Below are positions 26,007 to 35,005 of a stretch of 64,000 nucleotides of DNA, piece by piece. Under the pieces are notes generated by a model that saw nothing but the letters and a program-made list of their open reading frames with translations, was not told the DNA's origin and did no database searches. Both the position numbers and the translations under genes were made by a program. Positions within the stretch are counted from its first letter, which is position 1. Every line of letters begins with the position of its first letter. The stretch is from an uncultured bacterium (lineage in GTDB: Bacteria; Sysuimicrobiota; Sysuimicrobiia; Sysuimicrobiales; Sysuimicrobiaceae), in the NCBI GenBank assembly GCA_938028835.1, contig CALIMJ010000002.1:1-64000 (forward strand), read 5' to 3'.

Positions 26007-26804
26007 ATGGCCGGACAGATAGCTGCCTGGGTGATGGCGCTGCTGACGGTGTTGGGCCTCGCAGCAACGGCTTGGGCGCAGACCTGGGAGTATACCGTGC
26101 AACCCGGGGACACCCTGTACTCCATCGCGCGGCGCTTCGGGACCACGGTGGACGAGCTGGCCAGGCTGAACGGCCTTGCGGACCCGCACCGGCTGCAGGC
26201 GGGGCGCCGGCTTAGCGTCCCCCGGACAGGGCAAAGCGAGGCCGCCTCCGCCCGCGTCCACGTGGTGCAGCCCGGCGACACCCTATGGAGCCTGGCGCGA
26301 CGCTACGGAACGACACCCGCGGAGCTCGCCCGCGCGAACGGCATGGGGGAAGAGGACGTCCTCCGGGTCGGGCAGGAGCTGCGGATCCCCGAGCCGGAAC
26401 AGCCCCTGCGCCTCGGGCAGGTCGGTGCGGCCCCCTCCCGCGGGTTGGCCCTCGTGAGCGTGGCGCGCCGCTTCCTGGGGGTTCCGTACCGGTGGGGAGG
26501 CACGGGCCCGGGAGGGTTCGACTGCTCCGGGTTCCTGTACACCGTGTTCAGCCGCATGGGCATCCAGCTGCCACGGACGTCCTTCGAGATGTTCCGCTCG
26601 GGCCGACCGGTCGCCCGCGCGGAGCTACAGCCCGGTGACCTGGTGTTTTTCACCACGTACGCGCCCGGCCCCTCCCACGCGGGGATCTACCTGGGGGGAG
26701 GACAGTTCATCCACGCCTCGTCTGCAGGGGGAGGCGTGCGCATCGACCCCCTGAGCAAGCCGTATTACAGCGCCCGCTACCTCGGGGCCCGGCGGTATTT
26801 CTAA
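26007..26804 (+). CDS. Secreted LysM-LysM-NlpC/P60 peptidoglycan hydrolase
   Basis: 265 residues. Signal peptide (about 1-24, ending ATAWAQ), two LysM repeats (about 28-72 and 83-127; YTVQPGDTLYSIARRF and HVVQPGDTLWSLARRY), then an NlpC/P60 endopeptidase domain with C173 (FDCSGF), H224 (SHAGIY) and H236 (FIHAS). It cleaves stem peptides of the cell wall outside the membrane. ATG start with GGAGG 5 bases upstream. The wall-synthesis genes murT-gatD follow 45 bp on. Confidence 0.95.
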   Translation: MAGQIAAWVMALLTVLGLAATAWAQTWEYTVQPGDTLYSIARRFGTTVDELARLNGLADPHRLQAGRRLSVPRTGQSEAASARVHVVQPGDTLWSLARRYGTTPAELARANGMGEEDVLRVGQELRIPEPEQPLRLGQVGAAPSRGLALVSVARRFLGVPYRWGGTGPGGFDCSGFLYTVFSRMGIQLPRTSFEMFRSGRPVARAELQPGDLVFFTTYAPGPSHAGIYLGGGQFIHASSAGGGVRIDPLSKPYYSARYLGARRYF

Positions 26805-26849
26805 GCCCTCGGACATCCCGCGTCGCGCAGCGCCGCCCGCGGGCGTAGG

Positions 26850-28244
26850 ATGATCCATGCGGTGTCCGCGTTGAGGCTCGCCGGTGCGGTGGCCGCCGCG
26901 AAGGCGGTAGCGGGCGCAACCCGTGTGCTCCGCCTGGGCGGCGGGACGGTGCTCCCGGGCAGGGTGGCCCGGTGGCTGTTCCCCCGGGTGCTGGAGGAAC
27001 TGACCGGGGCCCTGGATCCGGTGGTGGTGGTCAGCGGGACGAACGGGAAGACCACCACGGCGCGCCTGGTGGCCCGGGCCCTGGAGGTGGCGGGGCTCAA
27101 GACCGTGTCGAACCGAGCCGGCGCGAACCTGCAGGCAGGCCTGGTGGCCTCTGTGGCGCTGGCCAGCGACCTCTGCGGCAGGCCCCGGGCGCAGGCGGCG
27201 GTGTTCGAGGTGGACGAGGCCACCCTTCCGGCCGTGTTGCCGGTCCTGCGTCCGCGCGTCCTGGTCCTCACGAACCTGTTCCGCGACCAGCTGGACCGGT
27301 ACGCGGAGGTGGAGCGGGTGGCGGAGGGCTGGCGCCGGGCCTTCGCGAGGCTCGGGCCCACCGCCGTGGTGTGCTACAACGCCGACGACCCCCAGGTGGC
27401 GGACGTGGCGCGGCTAGCGCCCGCAGGGCTGCCTTTCGGGATCGAGGACGTGTCTGCCGGCCAGGGGGCTCTGGAGGAGGCTGCGGACGTCCGTTTCTGC
27501 TACCGGTGCGGCGTGGCGTACCGGTACTCCGTGGTGTTCCTGTCCCACGCGGGCCACTACGCGTGTCCCGTGTGCGGGTGGTCCCGGCCGGCCCCCTGCG
27601 TCCGTGCGGAGACCGTCAGGCTGGTGGGGACGTCGGGTGCGGAGGTGCTGCTGCGGTGGGACGGCGAGGGGTTCGTGGTCCGCAGCGGGCTTCCTGGGCT
27701 GTACAACGTCTACAACCTCGTCGCGTCGGCCGCCGCGTGCCGGGCCCTGGGCCTGCCGGCTGACGTCTGGCGCCGCGCCGCGGAGTCCGTCCGGCCCGCT
27801 TTCGGACGGGGCGAGCGGCTCACGTGGAACGGGGTCGCGTTGCGGATCCTGCTGGTGAAGAACCCCGCAGGCTTCAACGAGGTGCTGCGGCTGGTGGTGT
27901 CCGAGCAGCCCCGATCCCTGCTGTTGGCCATCAACGACCGCACCGCGGACGGCCGCGACGTGTCGTGGCTGTGGGACGTGGACTTCGAACGGCTGCAGGG
28001 GCTGGAGGCCCACGTGACGGTGAGCGGGCTACGGGCGGAGGACATGGCCCTGCGGCTGAAGTACGCGGGCTGGCCGGAGGACCGCACCACGGTGGAGCGG
28101 GACCTGGCGCGCGCCCTCCGCCGGGCGCGGGACCGCACGCCGGCGGGCGGGGCGCTGTTCTGTCTGCCCACCTACACCGCCATGCTGGAGCTGCGCCGGG
28201 TGCTGTTCCGGTGGGGCGTGGTGGCACCGTTTTGGGAGGACTGA
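26850..28244 (+). CDS. murT: Lipid II isoglutaminyl synthase, MurT subunit
   Basis: 464 residues, Mur-ligase fold. ATP loop SGTNGKTTT near 62-70, FEVDEATLP and TNLFRDQLDRY in the central domain, and the MurT-specific zinc ribbon with C217, C220, C239, C242 (CYRCG/CPVCG). With GatD it amidates the D-Glu of lipid II to D-isoglutamine, a trait of Gram-positive-type walls. gatD starts 1 bp after its stop. Confidence 0.95.
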   Translation: MIHAVSALRLAGAVAAAKAVAGATRVLRLGGGTVLPGRVARWLFPRVLEELTGALDPVVVVSGTNGKTTTARLVARALEVAGLKTVSNRAGANLQAGLVASVALASDLCGRPRAQAAVFEVDEATLPAVLPVLRPRVLVLTNLFRDQLDRYAEVERVAEGWRRAFARLGPTAVVCYNADDPQVADVARLAPAGLPFGIEDVSAGQGALEEAADVRFCYRCGVAYRYSVVFLSHAGHYACPVCGWSRPAPCVRAETVRLVGTSGAEVLLRWDGEGFVVRSGLPGLYNVYNLVASAAACRALGLPADVWRRAAESVRPAFGRGERLTWNGVALRILLVKNPAGFNEVLRLVVSEQPRSLLLAINDRTADGRDVSWLWDVDFERLQGLEAHVTVSGLRAEDMALRLKYAGWPEDRTTVERDLARALRRARDRTPAGGALFCLPTYTAMLELRRVLFRWGVVAPFWED

Positions 28245-28245
28245 A

Positions 28246-28989
28246 GTGGACCTCGTTCTGGTGCACCTCTTCCCGGATCTACTGAACCTGTACGGCGACC
28301 GCGGGAACCTCGTGACGCTGCGGGAGCGGGCGCGGCGCCGCGGGATCCACGTGGTGGTGAAGGAGGTGCGGCTGGAAGACGACCTGCCCGCGGATGGGGA
28401 CCTGTACGTCCTCGGCGGTGGGGAGGACCGGCAGCAGGCCCTGGTGGCGCGGGCGTTGCAGCAGCACGCGGGCACCCTCCGGGCGGCGGTGGCGGGTGGG
28501 GCCGTGGTCCTGGCGGTGTGTGGCGGCTACCAGCTGTTGGGGCACGGGTACCGAGCCGCGGAGGGCCAGCAGCTACCGGGTCTAGGGCTGCTGGACGTGA
28601 CCACGGAGCACCCGGGGCACCGAGCCCGACGGCTGGTGGGCAACGTGGTGGCCCGGTGCACGCTTCCGGGCGTGGGGAGTCTGGTGGGGTTCGAGAACCA
28701 CGGCGGCCGCACGCGCCTGGGTCCCGGGGTCCAACCCCTGGCCCGGGTCCGCGTGGGCTTTGGCAACAACGGACACGACGGTACGGAAGGCGCGTGGTGC
28801 GGCACGGTGTTCGGCACCTACCTGCACGGCCCGGTGTTGCCGAAGAACCCCCGCCTGGCGGATCACCTCCTGACCCTGGCGCTCCGGCGGAGACACGGGG
28901 ACGTGCGGCTGCAGCCCCTGGACGACCGGTGGGAGGAGGCCGCGCACCTCGCGGCCGCGGCGCGGGCGGGTCTGCGACTACGCCGCTAG
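28246..28989 (+). CDS. gatD: Lipid II isoglutaminyl synthase, glutaminase subunit GatD
   Basis: 247 residues, class I glutamine amidotransferase-like. Catalytic cysteine C92 (AVCGGYQLLG) and histidine H194 (YLHGPVLPKN). Supplies ammonia to MurT. The GTG start is nearly fused to the murT stop. The TAG stop is part of a CTAG shared with the stop of the converging EamA gene. Confidence 0.95.
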   Translation: MDLVLVHLFPDLLNLYGDRGNLVTLRERARRRGIHVVVKEVRLEDDLPADGDLYVLGGGEDRQQALVARALQQHAGTLRAAVAGGAVVLAVCGGYQLLGHGYRAAEGQQLPGLGLLDVTTEHPGHRARRLVGNVVARCTLPGVGSLVGFENHGGRTRLGPGVQPLARVRVGFGNNGHDGTEGAWCGTVFGTYLHGPVLPKNPRLADHLLTLALRRRHGDVRLQPLDDRWEEAAHLAAAARAGLRLRR

Positions 28990-29873
28990 CGCCTTACCTG
29001 GGCCAGGATGGCTCCAGCGACCACGGACGCGGCGCCCACCAGCTGGAGTGGTTCCAGGGTCTCCCGGAACACCGCGTAGCCCAGCAGGCCCGCCACCACA
29101 GGCTCCACGGTGGCCACGATGCTGGCCCGGCTGGCCTGCACCGTGCGGAGCCCGGCCACGTAAAGCCACTGCGCGAGCAGCGTGGTCACCAGCCCCAGGT
29201 ACAGGAGGGGGGCCAGGGCGGCGGCCACCGCGGACGGCAGGAAGCGGTGCGGGGACACGCCCGCCGCAGTGCCCAGCAGCACCAGGAACACCGTGCCGAA
29301 GCCCAGCGCGTAGACCAGGACGACGAGGGGCGGGTACCGGCGGAGCGCCGCCTTCCCGAAGATGCTGTACAGCCCGTAGGTCAGGCCTGAGGCCAGGCCC
29401 GCCAGCACCCCCGGCAGGTCTGCCCGCAGCGCGGACGGGTCGTAGGCCCGCACCACGAGCGCACAGCCCCCGAACGCGAGCCCGAGGCTCAACAGCTTTG
29501 CTCGCGACAGCTCCTCCCCGAACAGGACAGCGCTCAGGCCAGCGACCCACGCGGGAGCCGTGTACAGCAGCACCGCGGCGGTGGCCACGGTGGTGCGTTC
29601 GATGGCGGTGAAGTACGCGAGGAAGAACAGGGCGATGCTGACGAACCCGTAGCCGGCGAACAGGACCAGGTCCCGGGGTCGGACCGCTAGGTGCTCCCGG
29701 TGGGTCGCGGAGGCGGCCAGAAGGGCGCCCGCGAACGCCAGGCCCGCCCGCCAAACGGAGGCCTCGAAGGCGCCCACGCCTGCGGCGGTCGTGAAGCGCA
29801 CCGCGATGCCCAGGCTGCCCCACAGAACCGCAGCGGCCAGGACCAGGACGTAGCCGGAGAAGCGCTGCCGCAC
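28986..29873 (-). CDS. EamA/DMT-family membrane transporter
   Basis: 295 residues, ten hydrophobic segments in two EamA repeats (LAAAVLWGSLGIAVRF early; GLASGLTYGLYSIFGKAA at the start of the second). Drug/metabolite superfamily exporters of amino acids or metabolites; substrate unknown. The GTG start at 29873 has AAGGGG before it; the longer in-frame extension is not credible. Its stop overlaps the gatD stop tail-to-tail. Confidence 0.9.
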   Translation of the reverse strand: MRQRFSGYVLVLAAAVLWGSLGIAVRFTTAAGVGAFEASVWRAGLAFAGALLAASATHREHLAVRPRDLVLFAGYGFVSIALFFLAYFTAIERTTVATAAVLLYTAPAWVAGLSAVLFGEELSRAKLLSLGLAFGGCALVVRAYDPSALRADLPGVLAGLASGLTYGLYSIFGKAALRRYPPLVVLVYALGFGTVFLVLLGTAAGVSPHRFLPSAVAAALAPLLYLGLVTTLLAQWLYVAGLRTVQASRASIVATVEPVVAGLLGYAVFRETLEPLQLVGAASVVAGAILAQVRR

Positions 29874-29914
29874 GCCCCTTGGGGTTCGGCCCGGGGACGA
29901 CGGATCCCTGGCGG

Positions 29915-29920
29915 TATACT
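29915..29920 (+). promoter_or_regulatory. -10 box for the DJ-1/PfpI operon
   Basis: TATACT, 5/6 to consensus, 35 bp upstream of the start. The 17-bp position holds no clear -35. Confidence 0.4.
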
Positions 29921-29954
29921 GGAAGAGCAGACCCGAGGGCTGGGAGGTGCGGTG

Positions 29955-30488
29955 GTGGAGCTGCAGGGCGTGCGCGTAGCGGTGCTGGCGGAGGATCTGT
30001 ACGAGGACCTGGAGCTGTGGTACCCGCTCCTCCGCCTGCGGGAGGCGGGCGCGGACGTGCGCGTGGTGGGTCCCCGGGCGGGCGAGGTGTACAAGAGTAA
30101 GAACGGCTACCCCGTCAAGGCGGACGTGGGAGTGGAGGAAGCGCGGCCGGAGGACTTCGACGCGGTGGTGATCCCGGGTGGCTACGCACCGGACCGCATG
30201 CGGCGCCACCGGGCCATGGTGGAGTTCGTTCGGGCCCTGCACGAGGCGGGTAAGCCTGTGGCTTTCATCTGCCACGCGGGCTGGGTTCCCGCCTCCGCGG
30301 GAATCGTGCGGGGCCGGACGGTGACCAGCTTCCCCTCCATCCGCGACGACCTGATCAACGCGGGCGCGCGCTGGGTGGACCAGGAGGTGGTGGTGGACGG
30401 AAACCTGGTGTCCTCCCGCATGCCCGCGGACCTGCCCGCCTTCTGCCGCGCGCTGCTGGGGCTGCTGGCCGGGGTGAGGGTGGCGTGA
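29955..30488 (+). CDS. DJ-1/PfpI family protein (deglycase/protease-like)
   Basis: 177 residues. Nucleophile elbow with C106 (FICHAGW), acidic residues at AEDLYEDLE, and the PfpI stretch YKSKNGYPVKADVGVEE. Family members include glyoxalase III/deglycases and chaperones. GTG 29955 is chosen over GTG 29952 because GGGAGG is then 7 bases away. First gene of a string of five overlapping or abutting genes with metallo-hydrolase and glyoxalase-fold enzymes, which supports a detoxification role. Confidence 0.9.
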   Translation: MELQGVRVAVLAEDLYEDLELWYPLLRLREAGADVRVVGPRAGEVYKSKNGYPVKADVGVEEARPEDFDAVVIPGGYAPDRMRRHRAMVEFVRALHEAGKPVAFICHAGWVPASAGIVRGRTVTSFPSIRDDLINAGARWVDQEVVVDGNLVSSRMPADLPAFCRALLGLLAGVRVA

Positions 30489-30805
30489 GCTCTGCCCTGC
30501 CCCTCGCGGAAGCCGCCCGGCGCCTGCAGCGTGCCGCTCAGGACGCCGGGCTGGCCCTGGACCCGCGTACCGTGACGTTTCGGCCCGGGCCGTTCCCCTG
30601 CTACGAGTATGTCCTCCGCCTCGAGCAGGCCCACACGTTGATCAACATGCCCGCCGCCTGGGTGGAGTCGGATGCGTGGCAGGACCAGCTCCGGGGTCCC
30701 ATGCAGAGAGCCCGCCGCTACCTGGAGCAGTTCGTGCCCATCCAGGAGCGCGTGGACCTGGCCGCGCGAGGGGTGCCGCGGTTCCAGCAGGTGCTGAGGC
30801 CGTGA
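30485..30805 (+). CDS. Uncharacterised protein, 106 aa
   Basis: Overlaps the PfpI gene by GTGA, and its own stop overlaps the next GTG, so it is surely translated with them. Soluble, no signal or membrane segment, one cysteine (FPCYEYV), helical C-terminus rich in Arg/Glu/Gln. I do not recognise a family. The context suggests a partner in the detoxification operon. Confidence 0.75.
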   Translation: MSSALPLAEAARRLQRAAQDAGLALDPRTVTFRPGPFPCYEYVLRLEQAHTLINMPAAWVESDAWQDQLRGPMQRARRYLEQFVPIQERVDLAARGVPRFQQVLRP

Positions 30806-31455
30806 CCGCCCTGCCGGTGCTGGAGCAGATCCCCACCGGCCCCATCGGGACCAACTGCTACGTCTACGGGGACGCACAGGCCGGCCGGGGTTGGGTGATC
30901 GACCCGGGGGAGGATCCCGCCGTCATCGCCGAGGTGCTGCGGGGTCACGGGCTAGTCGTGGAGGCCCTGGTGATCACCCACGCGCACTGGGATCACGTGG
31001 GCGCCGTCCGCACCCTGCGGGAGCTCACCGGGGCTCCTTTCCTGGTCCCGGAGGGCGAGGTAGAGGACCTACGCGCAGCAGCCACCCGGGCGCAGCTCAT
31101 GGGGGTGTACATCGACCCTCCGCCGGAGCCCGACGGCCTCCTGCGGGAGGGCGACGTGCTGCGGGCGGGTTCGCTCGAGCTGCGGGTGGTGCACGCTCCG
31201 GGCCACACCCCCGGCCACGTGATCCTGGTGGGCGATGGGCTGGCGTTTGTGGGCGACGTGGTCTTCGCGGGCAGCGTGGGCCGGACGGACCTTCCAGGCG
31301 GGGACTGGAAGACGCTGGAACACACCCTGAGGACCAAGATCCTCACGTTGCCCGACGACACCGTCCTGTACCCTGGTCACGGGCCGGCCACCACCGTGGG
31401 CCGGGAGCGGCTCAGCAACCCGTTCCTGGTGGGACTGGGGGATGCCAGGGGGTGA
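30802..31455 (+). CDS. Metallo-beta-lactamase-fold hydrolase (glyoxalase II-like)
   Basis: 217 residues. Zinc motif THAHWDH with H60, H62, D64, H65; later metal ligands in HAPGHTPGHV, FVGDVVFAGSVGRTD and LYPGHGPAT. This matches hydroxyacylglutathione-hydrolase-like (YcbL/GloB) proteins that hydrolyse thioesters. GTG start overlapping the preceding stop. Confidence 0.92.
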   Translation: MTALPVLEQIPTGPIGTNCYVYGDAQAGRGWVIDPGEDPAVIAEVLRGHGLVVEALVITHAHWDHVGAVRTLRELTGAPFLVPEGEVEDLRAAATRAQLMGVYIDPPPEPDGLLREGDVLRAGSLELRVVHAPGHTPGHVILVGDGLAFVGDVVFAGSVGRTDLPGGDWKTLEHTLRTKILTLPDDTVLYPGHGPATTVGRERLSNPFLVGLGDARG

Positions 31456-32153
31456 GCCCTGTCCTGGTGTTCGTGCACGGGGCCGGGGCGACCGGCCGGG
31501 TGTGGCAGAGCCAGCTGCTGGACTTCCCGCGGAGTCACGCCCCCGACCTGCCTGGACACCCTGAGGGTCGGCCGCTCGTCACGCTGGAAGCTTACGCCAC
31601 CTGGCTCGTGGACTTCCTCCGCGCGTCTGGCTCCCCGCGTCCGGTGCTGGTGGGCCACTCCATGGGGGGCGCGGTGGCGCTGCAGGCGGCCCTGGCATCC
31701 CCCCAGCAGTTTTCGGGCTTGGTGTTGGTGGGGACCGGCCCGAGGCTCCGCGTAAACCCCAAGTTCCTGCGGGGGCTGGTGGATACTCCGCACGCGACCC
31801 TGGACCGATTCGTGGAGCTGTGCTTCGGACCCCACGCGCCCGAACGGGTGAAAGCGAAGGTGCTCCAGTCCGCCCGGCACCTGGGCCCGGAGGTGCTGCG
31901 GCAGGACCTGGAAGCCTGCAACGCCTTCGATGTGACCGGCCGACTGGAGCAGGTGCGCCTGCCGACCCTGGTGGTGTGTGGGGACCGGGACGTGATGACC
32001 CCGCCCGCCCTTTCCGCGGAGCTGCACGCCGGAATCCGGGGTTCCACCCTGGTCGTTATCCCGGAAGCAGGTCACATGGTGTTCGCGGAGCGGAGGCGGC
32101 TGTTCCGCGACACCGTCCGGACCTTCCTGAAGCAGCTGGCCGCGCGGGGGTGA
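31452..32153 (+). CDS. Alpha/beta-hydrolase fold protein
   Basis: 233 residues. Nucleophile elbow VGHSMGGA, oxyanion region VFVHGAGATGRVW, acid in VVCGDRDVMTP, and histidine in IPEAGHMVF. A small esterase, lactonase or C-C hydrolase; the substrate is not deducible. GTG start overlaps the MBL gene stop, and a VOC dioxygenase-type gene follows 4 bp on. A meta-cleavage hydrolase/dioxygenase pair is possible. Confidence 0.92.
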   Translation: MSPVLVFVHGAGATGRVWQSQLLDFPRSHAPDLPGHPEGRPLVTLEAYATWLVDFLRASGSPRPVLVGHSMGGAVALQAALASPQQFSGLVLVGTGPRLRVNPKFLRGLVDTPHATLDRFVELCFGPHAPERVKAKVLQSARHLGPEVLRQDLEACNAFDVTGRLEQVRLPTLVVCGDRDVMTPPALSAELHAGIRGSTLVVIPEAGHMVFAERRRLFRDTVRTFLKQLAARG

Positions 32154-32157
32154 GGAC

Positions 32158-33006
32158 GTGTTCCGGATGCCACAGGACGCGCAGCTGGTGGAGCTGCGGC
32201 TGCGGGTGCGGGACCTCGCCAGGGCCCTGGAATTCTACAGGGACCTGCTGGGGTTGCAGCCGGAAGAACTCGACGCCGCCGGGGCGCGGCTTGCGCCGGC
32301 GGGGCGGGGATTCGCGCTGGAGCTGGAACACGCGCCGGAGGCGTCCCCTCGGCCTCAGGGGTCTGTGGGCCTTTACCACTTTGCCCTCCTGCTCCCGGAC
32401 CGGGCCGCTCTGGCGGAAGTGGTCCGGCGGCTGGTGGACGCGGAGTGGCCGCTGGAGGGCGCGAGCGACCACGGGGTGTCGGAGGCTTTCTACCTGAGCG
32501 ATCCTGAGGGCAACGGGCTGGAGCTGTACCGCGACCGGCCCCGCGAGCTGTGGCCGTGGCGGGGCGGTGAGCTGCGCATGGTCACCAAGGCCCTGGACGT
32601 GGGGGCGCTGCTGCGGGAGGCCCGGTCCCCCGCACCCCTGCGCCCGGACACCCGGCTGGGGCACGTGCACCTGTCGGTGGCGGACCTGGAGCAGGCGGAA
32701 GCCTTCTACGCGGGCGTGCTGGGCCTTGCGGTGACGCAGCGCAGCTACCCCGGGGCCCTGTTCTTCGCCGCGGGCGACTACCACCACCACGTGGGCGTGA
32801 ACGTATGGGGCCCACGCCGTCCGGCTCCCGAGGGCAGCACAGGGCTGGTACGGTACGCGTGGTCCACCCCACCCGGCACCGCGGCGTCCCTGGTGGAGGA
32901 CCTGCACGCGCGGGGGGTCCCGCACCGGCGCGCAGACAGCGAGGTGCGGCTGGTGGATCCCGCGGGTGTGGAGGTGGTGGTGCGCGACCGGCCTACGGAA
33001 CTGTAG
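32158..33006 (+). CDS. VOC-family glyoxalase / extradiol dioxygenase (CatE-like)
   Basis: 282 residues, two-repeat vicinal-oxygen-chelate protein. First half: LRVRDLARALEFYRDLLGL, YHFALLLP, and DPEGNGLELYRDRP. Second half: LGHVHLSVADLEQAEAFYAGVLGL, then YHHHVGVNVW. The pattern resembles Bacillus CatE/YfiE, annotated as catechol 2,3-dioxygenase. GTG start. Its last 14 bp overlap the end of the converging histidine kinase gene. Confidence 0.88.
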   Translation: MFRMPQDAQLVELRLRVRDLARALEFYRDLLGLQPEELDAAGARLAPAGRGFALELEHAPEASPRPQGSVGLYHFALLLPDRAALAEVVRRLVDAEWPLEGASDHGVSEAFYLSDPEGNGLELYRDRPRELWPWRGGELRMVTKALDVGALLREARSPAPLRPDTRLGHVHLSVADLEQAEAFYAGVLGLAVTQRSYPGALFFAAGDYHHHVGVNVWGPRRPAPEGSTGLVRYAWSTPPGTAASLVEDLHARGVPHRRADSEVRLVDPAGVEVVVRDRPTEL

Positions 33007-34951
33007 CGGGCGGCTCGCACAGCGGCAGCTCCACCGTGAAGCACGCGCCGCCCTCCGGGCGGTTGTGGGCCCGGAGGGTTCCTCCGTGGTCTCGGACGAT
33101 GCCGTACGAGATGGACAGGCCCAGGCCCGTGCCCTCGCCCAGTTTCTTGGTGGTGAAGAAGGGGTCAAACACCCGGCTGAGGTGCTCGGGGGGGATGCCC
33201 GGGCCGGTGTCCGCGAACTCCACCACGGCGCGGTCACCGACGCGGTCGGTACTGACCTGGAGGGTGCCCGGTCCAGTTCCCATGGCCTGCAGGGCGTTCT
33301 GGACGATGTTGGTGAACACCTGCTGGAGCTGCACCGCATTCGCCCGCACCCACAGGGGCTCCGGGTAGAAGCGGGGGGCCAGCACTACCTGCCCGAGGTC
33401 CCACCGGAAGGTCTCCAGCGCCCTGCGTACCACCAGGTTGAGGTCCAGCACCTCCCGCTCCACAGGCTGCGGGCGCGCAAACGTCAGCAGGCTGTGGATG
33501 ATCTGCCGGGCCCGGTCCGCCTCCCGGACCACGATCCCCGCGTACCCGCGCAGGTCCTCCGGGAGCGCGGGGTCGGACTCCAGCAGCTGGGCGTACCCCA
33601 GCACCGAGGTGAGGGGGTTGTTCAGTTCGTGCGCCACGCCCGCCACCAGCTCGCCCACCGCGGAGAGCTTCTCCGCCTGCACCAGCTGCGCTTGCGCTTC
33701 CTCCAGGGCCTGGGTCCGTTCCGCCACCAGCCGCTGGAGGTCGGCGTGGTACGCCTGCAGCTGCTGGCGGGAGTCCTGCAGCTCCGCCACCATCTGGTTG
33801 AACACCCGGGCCATCTCCGCCGTTTCGTCCCGGCGCCGCCCCACTTCCACCCGCGCGTCCAGACGTCCGTCCCGCACCCGTTCCATGGCCTCCCGGAGGG
33901 ACTCCAAAGAGGCCGTCATGGACCGGGTGAGGGCCAGCAGGACGAGGAACCCGCCCAGCAGTCCCACCACCGCGGCCGCGGAGAAGGTCTGCACGAAGGA
34001 CACCACGGAGTCGTTGACCAGCCCCACGTCCGCCAGGGCCCGATCCTGCTCCACCTGCAGCAGCGGCCGCAGGGCTTCCAGACGCGCGGCAACCTGCTGT
34101 GCCTCCCACGCCACCGCGCGGATCGTGGCCGGGCCATCCAGCCGGCTCAAGTGGCCCTCCGCGCGGGCAGCCGCCTGGCGTAGGGCAGCGGTCACGGCGC
34201 GTGCCTCAGGGAGGGCCGTCAGGCGCTCCAGCTCATCCAGCAGGAGCAGGTCCGGCTGCAGCGGGGGACCCATCTGCGCGACCCGCGGGTCTACCGCACG
34301 GGCCAGGGCGGAGGACAGGCGCCTGTAGAAGCGCGACTCGAACTCCAGGGTAACCAGCACCGCCCGGCTTAGGCGTCGGGACCGCTCGCTGTTGCGGGCC
34401 AGGTTGCGCAGGAAGCCCGGTAGCCACGCGGCGCCCTCTAACGCTTTCAGCCGGGAGGCGCCCGTTACCGCCTGCTCCTGCGCCTGGTCCAGGTGGCGTT
34501 GCAAAAGCGCCCGGAGCTGCTCATGGCAGACCAGAAGGGGCGCCAGCCGGTCCGGGGTCCGAGCGCCAGCGCGATCCGTGAGGAACGCCTGAGCAGCGCG
34601 ATCGCAGGTGGACGACAACGCCGGTCCTGCCTCCGGGCGGGTGGCTCCCGGGAGGAGGTGCCGGTCCTGCGCCAGGCGTTCCAGGTGGGAACTGAGCAGG
34701 TGGCCCAGAAGCCGGTCCTCCTCTGGGCGTGCGGAGGGGTCCAGGGCGCGCCGCAGGACGTAGAAAAGCCGCCGCTCCAGCAGACCCAGGGCCGTGAGGA
34801 CCTGCAAGCTGGCCCGGTCGGCCTGGTCCACACGCCGCGTGACCTGCGCGATCCACGTGCCCGCGAACGCGGAAGCGGCGAGGAACGCCGCCAGGAGGAG
34901 GGAGACCGCCAGGTATCCCGCCAGGATCCTGCGGCCGATGCGCGAACGCAT
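32993..34951 (-). CDS. Membrane sensor histidine kinase
   Basis: 652 residues. TM1 about 9-35, long helical extracytoplasmic domain, TM2 about 322-342, HAMP, coiled coil, then kinase: phospho-acceptor H441 (AGVAHELNNPLTSVLGY), N-box QNALQAMG, G1 DTGPGIPPEH, F-box DPFFTTK, G2 GTGLGLSI. The NtrB/ZraS-like HELNNPL H-box suggests a sigma54- or response-regulator-linked partner, which is not in the window (orphan here). ATG 34951 begins just before TM1. Divergent from pxpA. Confidence 0.93.
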   Translation of the reverse strand: MRSRIGRRILAGYLAVSLLLAAFLAASAFAGTWIAQVTRRVDQADRASLQVLTALGLLERRLFYVLRRALDPSARPEEDRLLGHLLSSHLERLAQDRHLLPGATRPEAGPALSSTCDRAAQAFLTDRAGARTPDRLAPLLVCHEQLRALLQRHLDQAQEQAVTGASRLKALEGAAWLPGFLRNLARNSERSRRLSRAVLVTLEFESRFYRRLSSALARAVDPRVAQMGPPLQPDLLLLDELERLTALPEARAVTAALRQAAARAEGHLSRLDGPATIRAVAWEAQQVAARLEALRPLLQVEQDRALADVGLVNDSVVSFVQTFSAAAVVGLLGGFLVLLALTRSMTASLESLREAMERVRDGRLDARVEVGRRRDETAEMARVFNQMVAELQDSRQQLQAYHADLQRLVAERTQALEEAQAQLVQAEKLSAVGELVAGVAHELNNPLTSVLGYAQLLESDPALPEDLRGYAGIVVREADRARQIIHSLLTFARPQPVEREVLDLNLVVRRALETFRWDLGQVVLAPRFYPEPLWVRANAVQLQQVFTNIVQNALQAMGTGPGTLQVSTDRVGDRAVVEFADTGPGIPPEHLSRVFDPFFTTKKLGEGTGLGLSISYGIVRDHGGTLRAHNRPEGGACFTVELPLCEPPATVP

Positions 34952-35005
34952 CTTAGGGGTATCTTCCAGGAGGCCCCCGAGCCCTGGCAAGCCGGAGGAG
35001 GGGCG

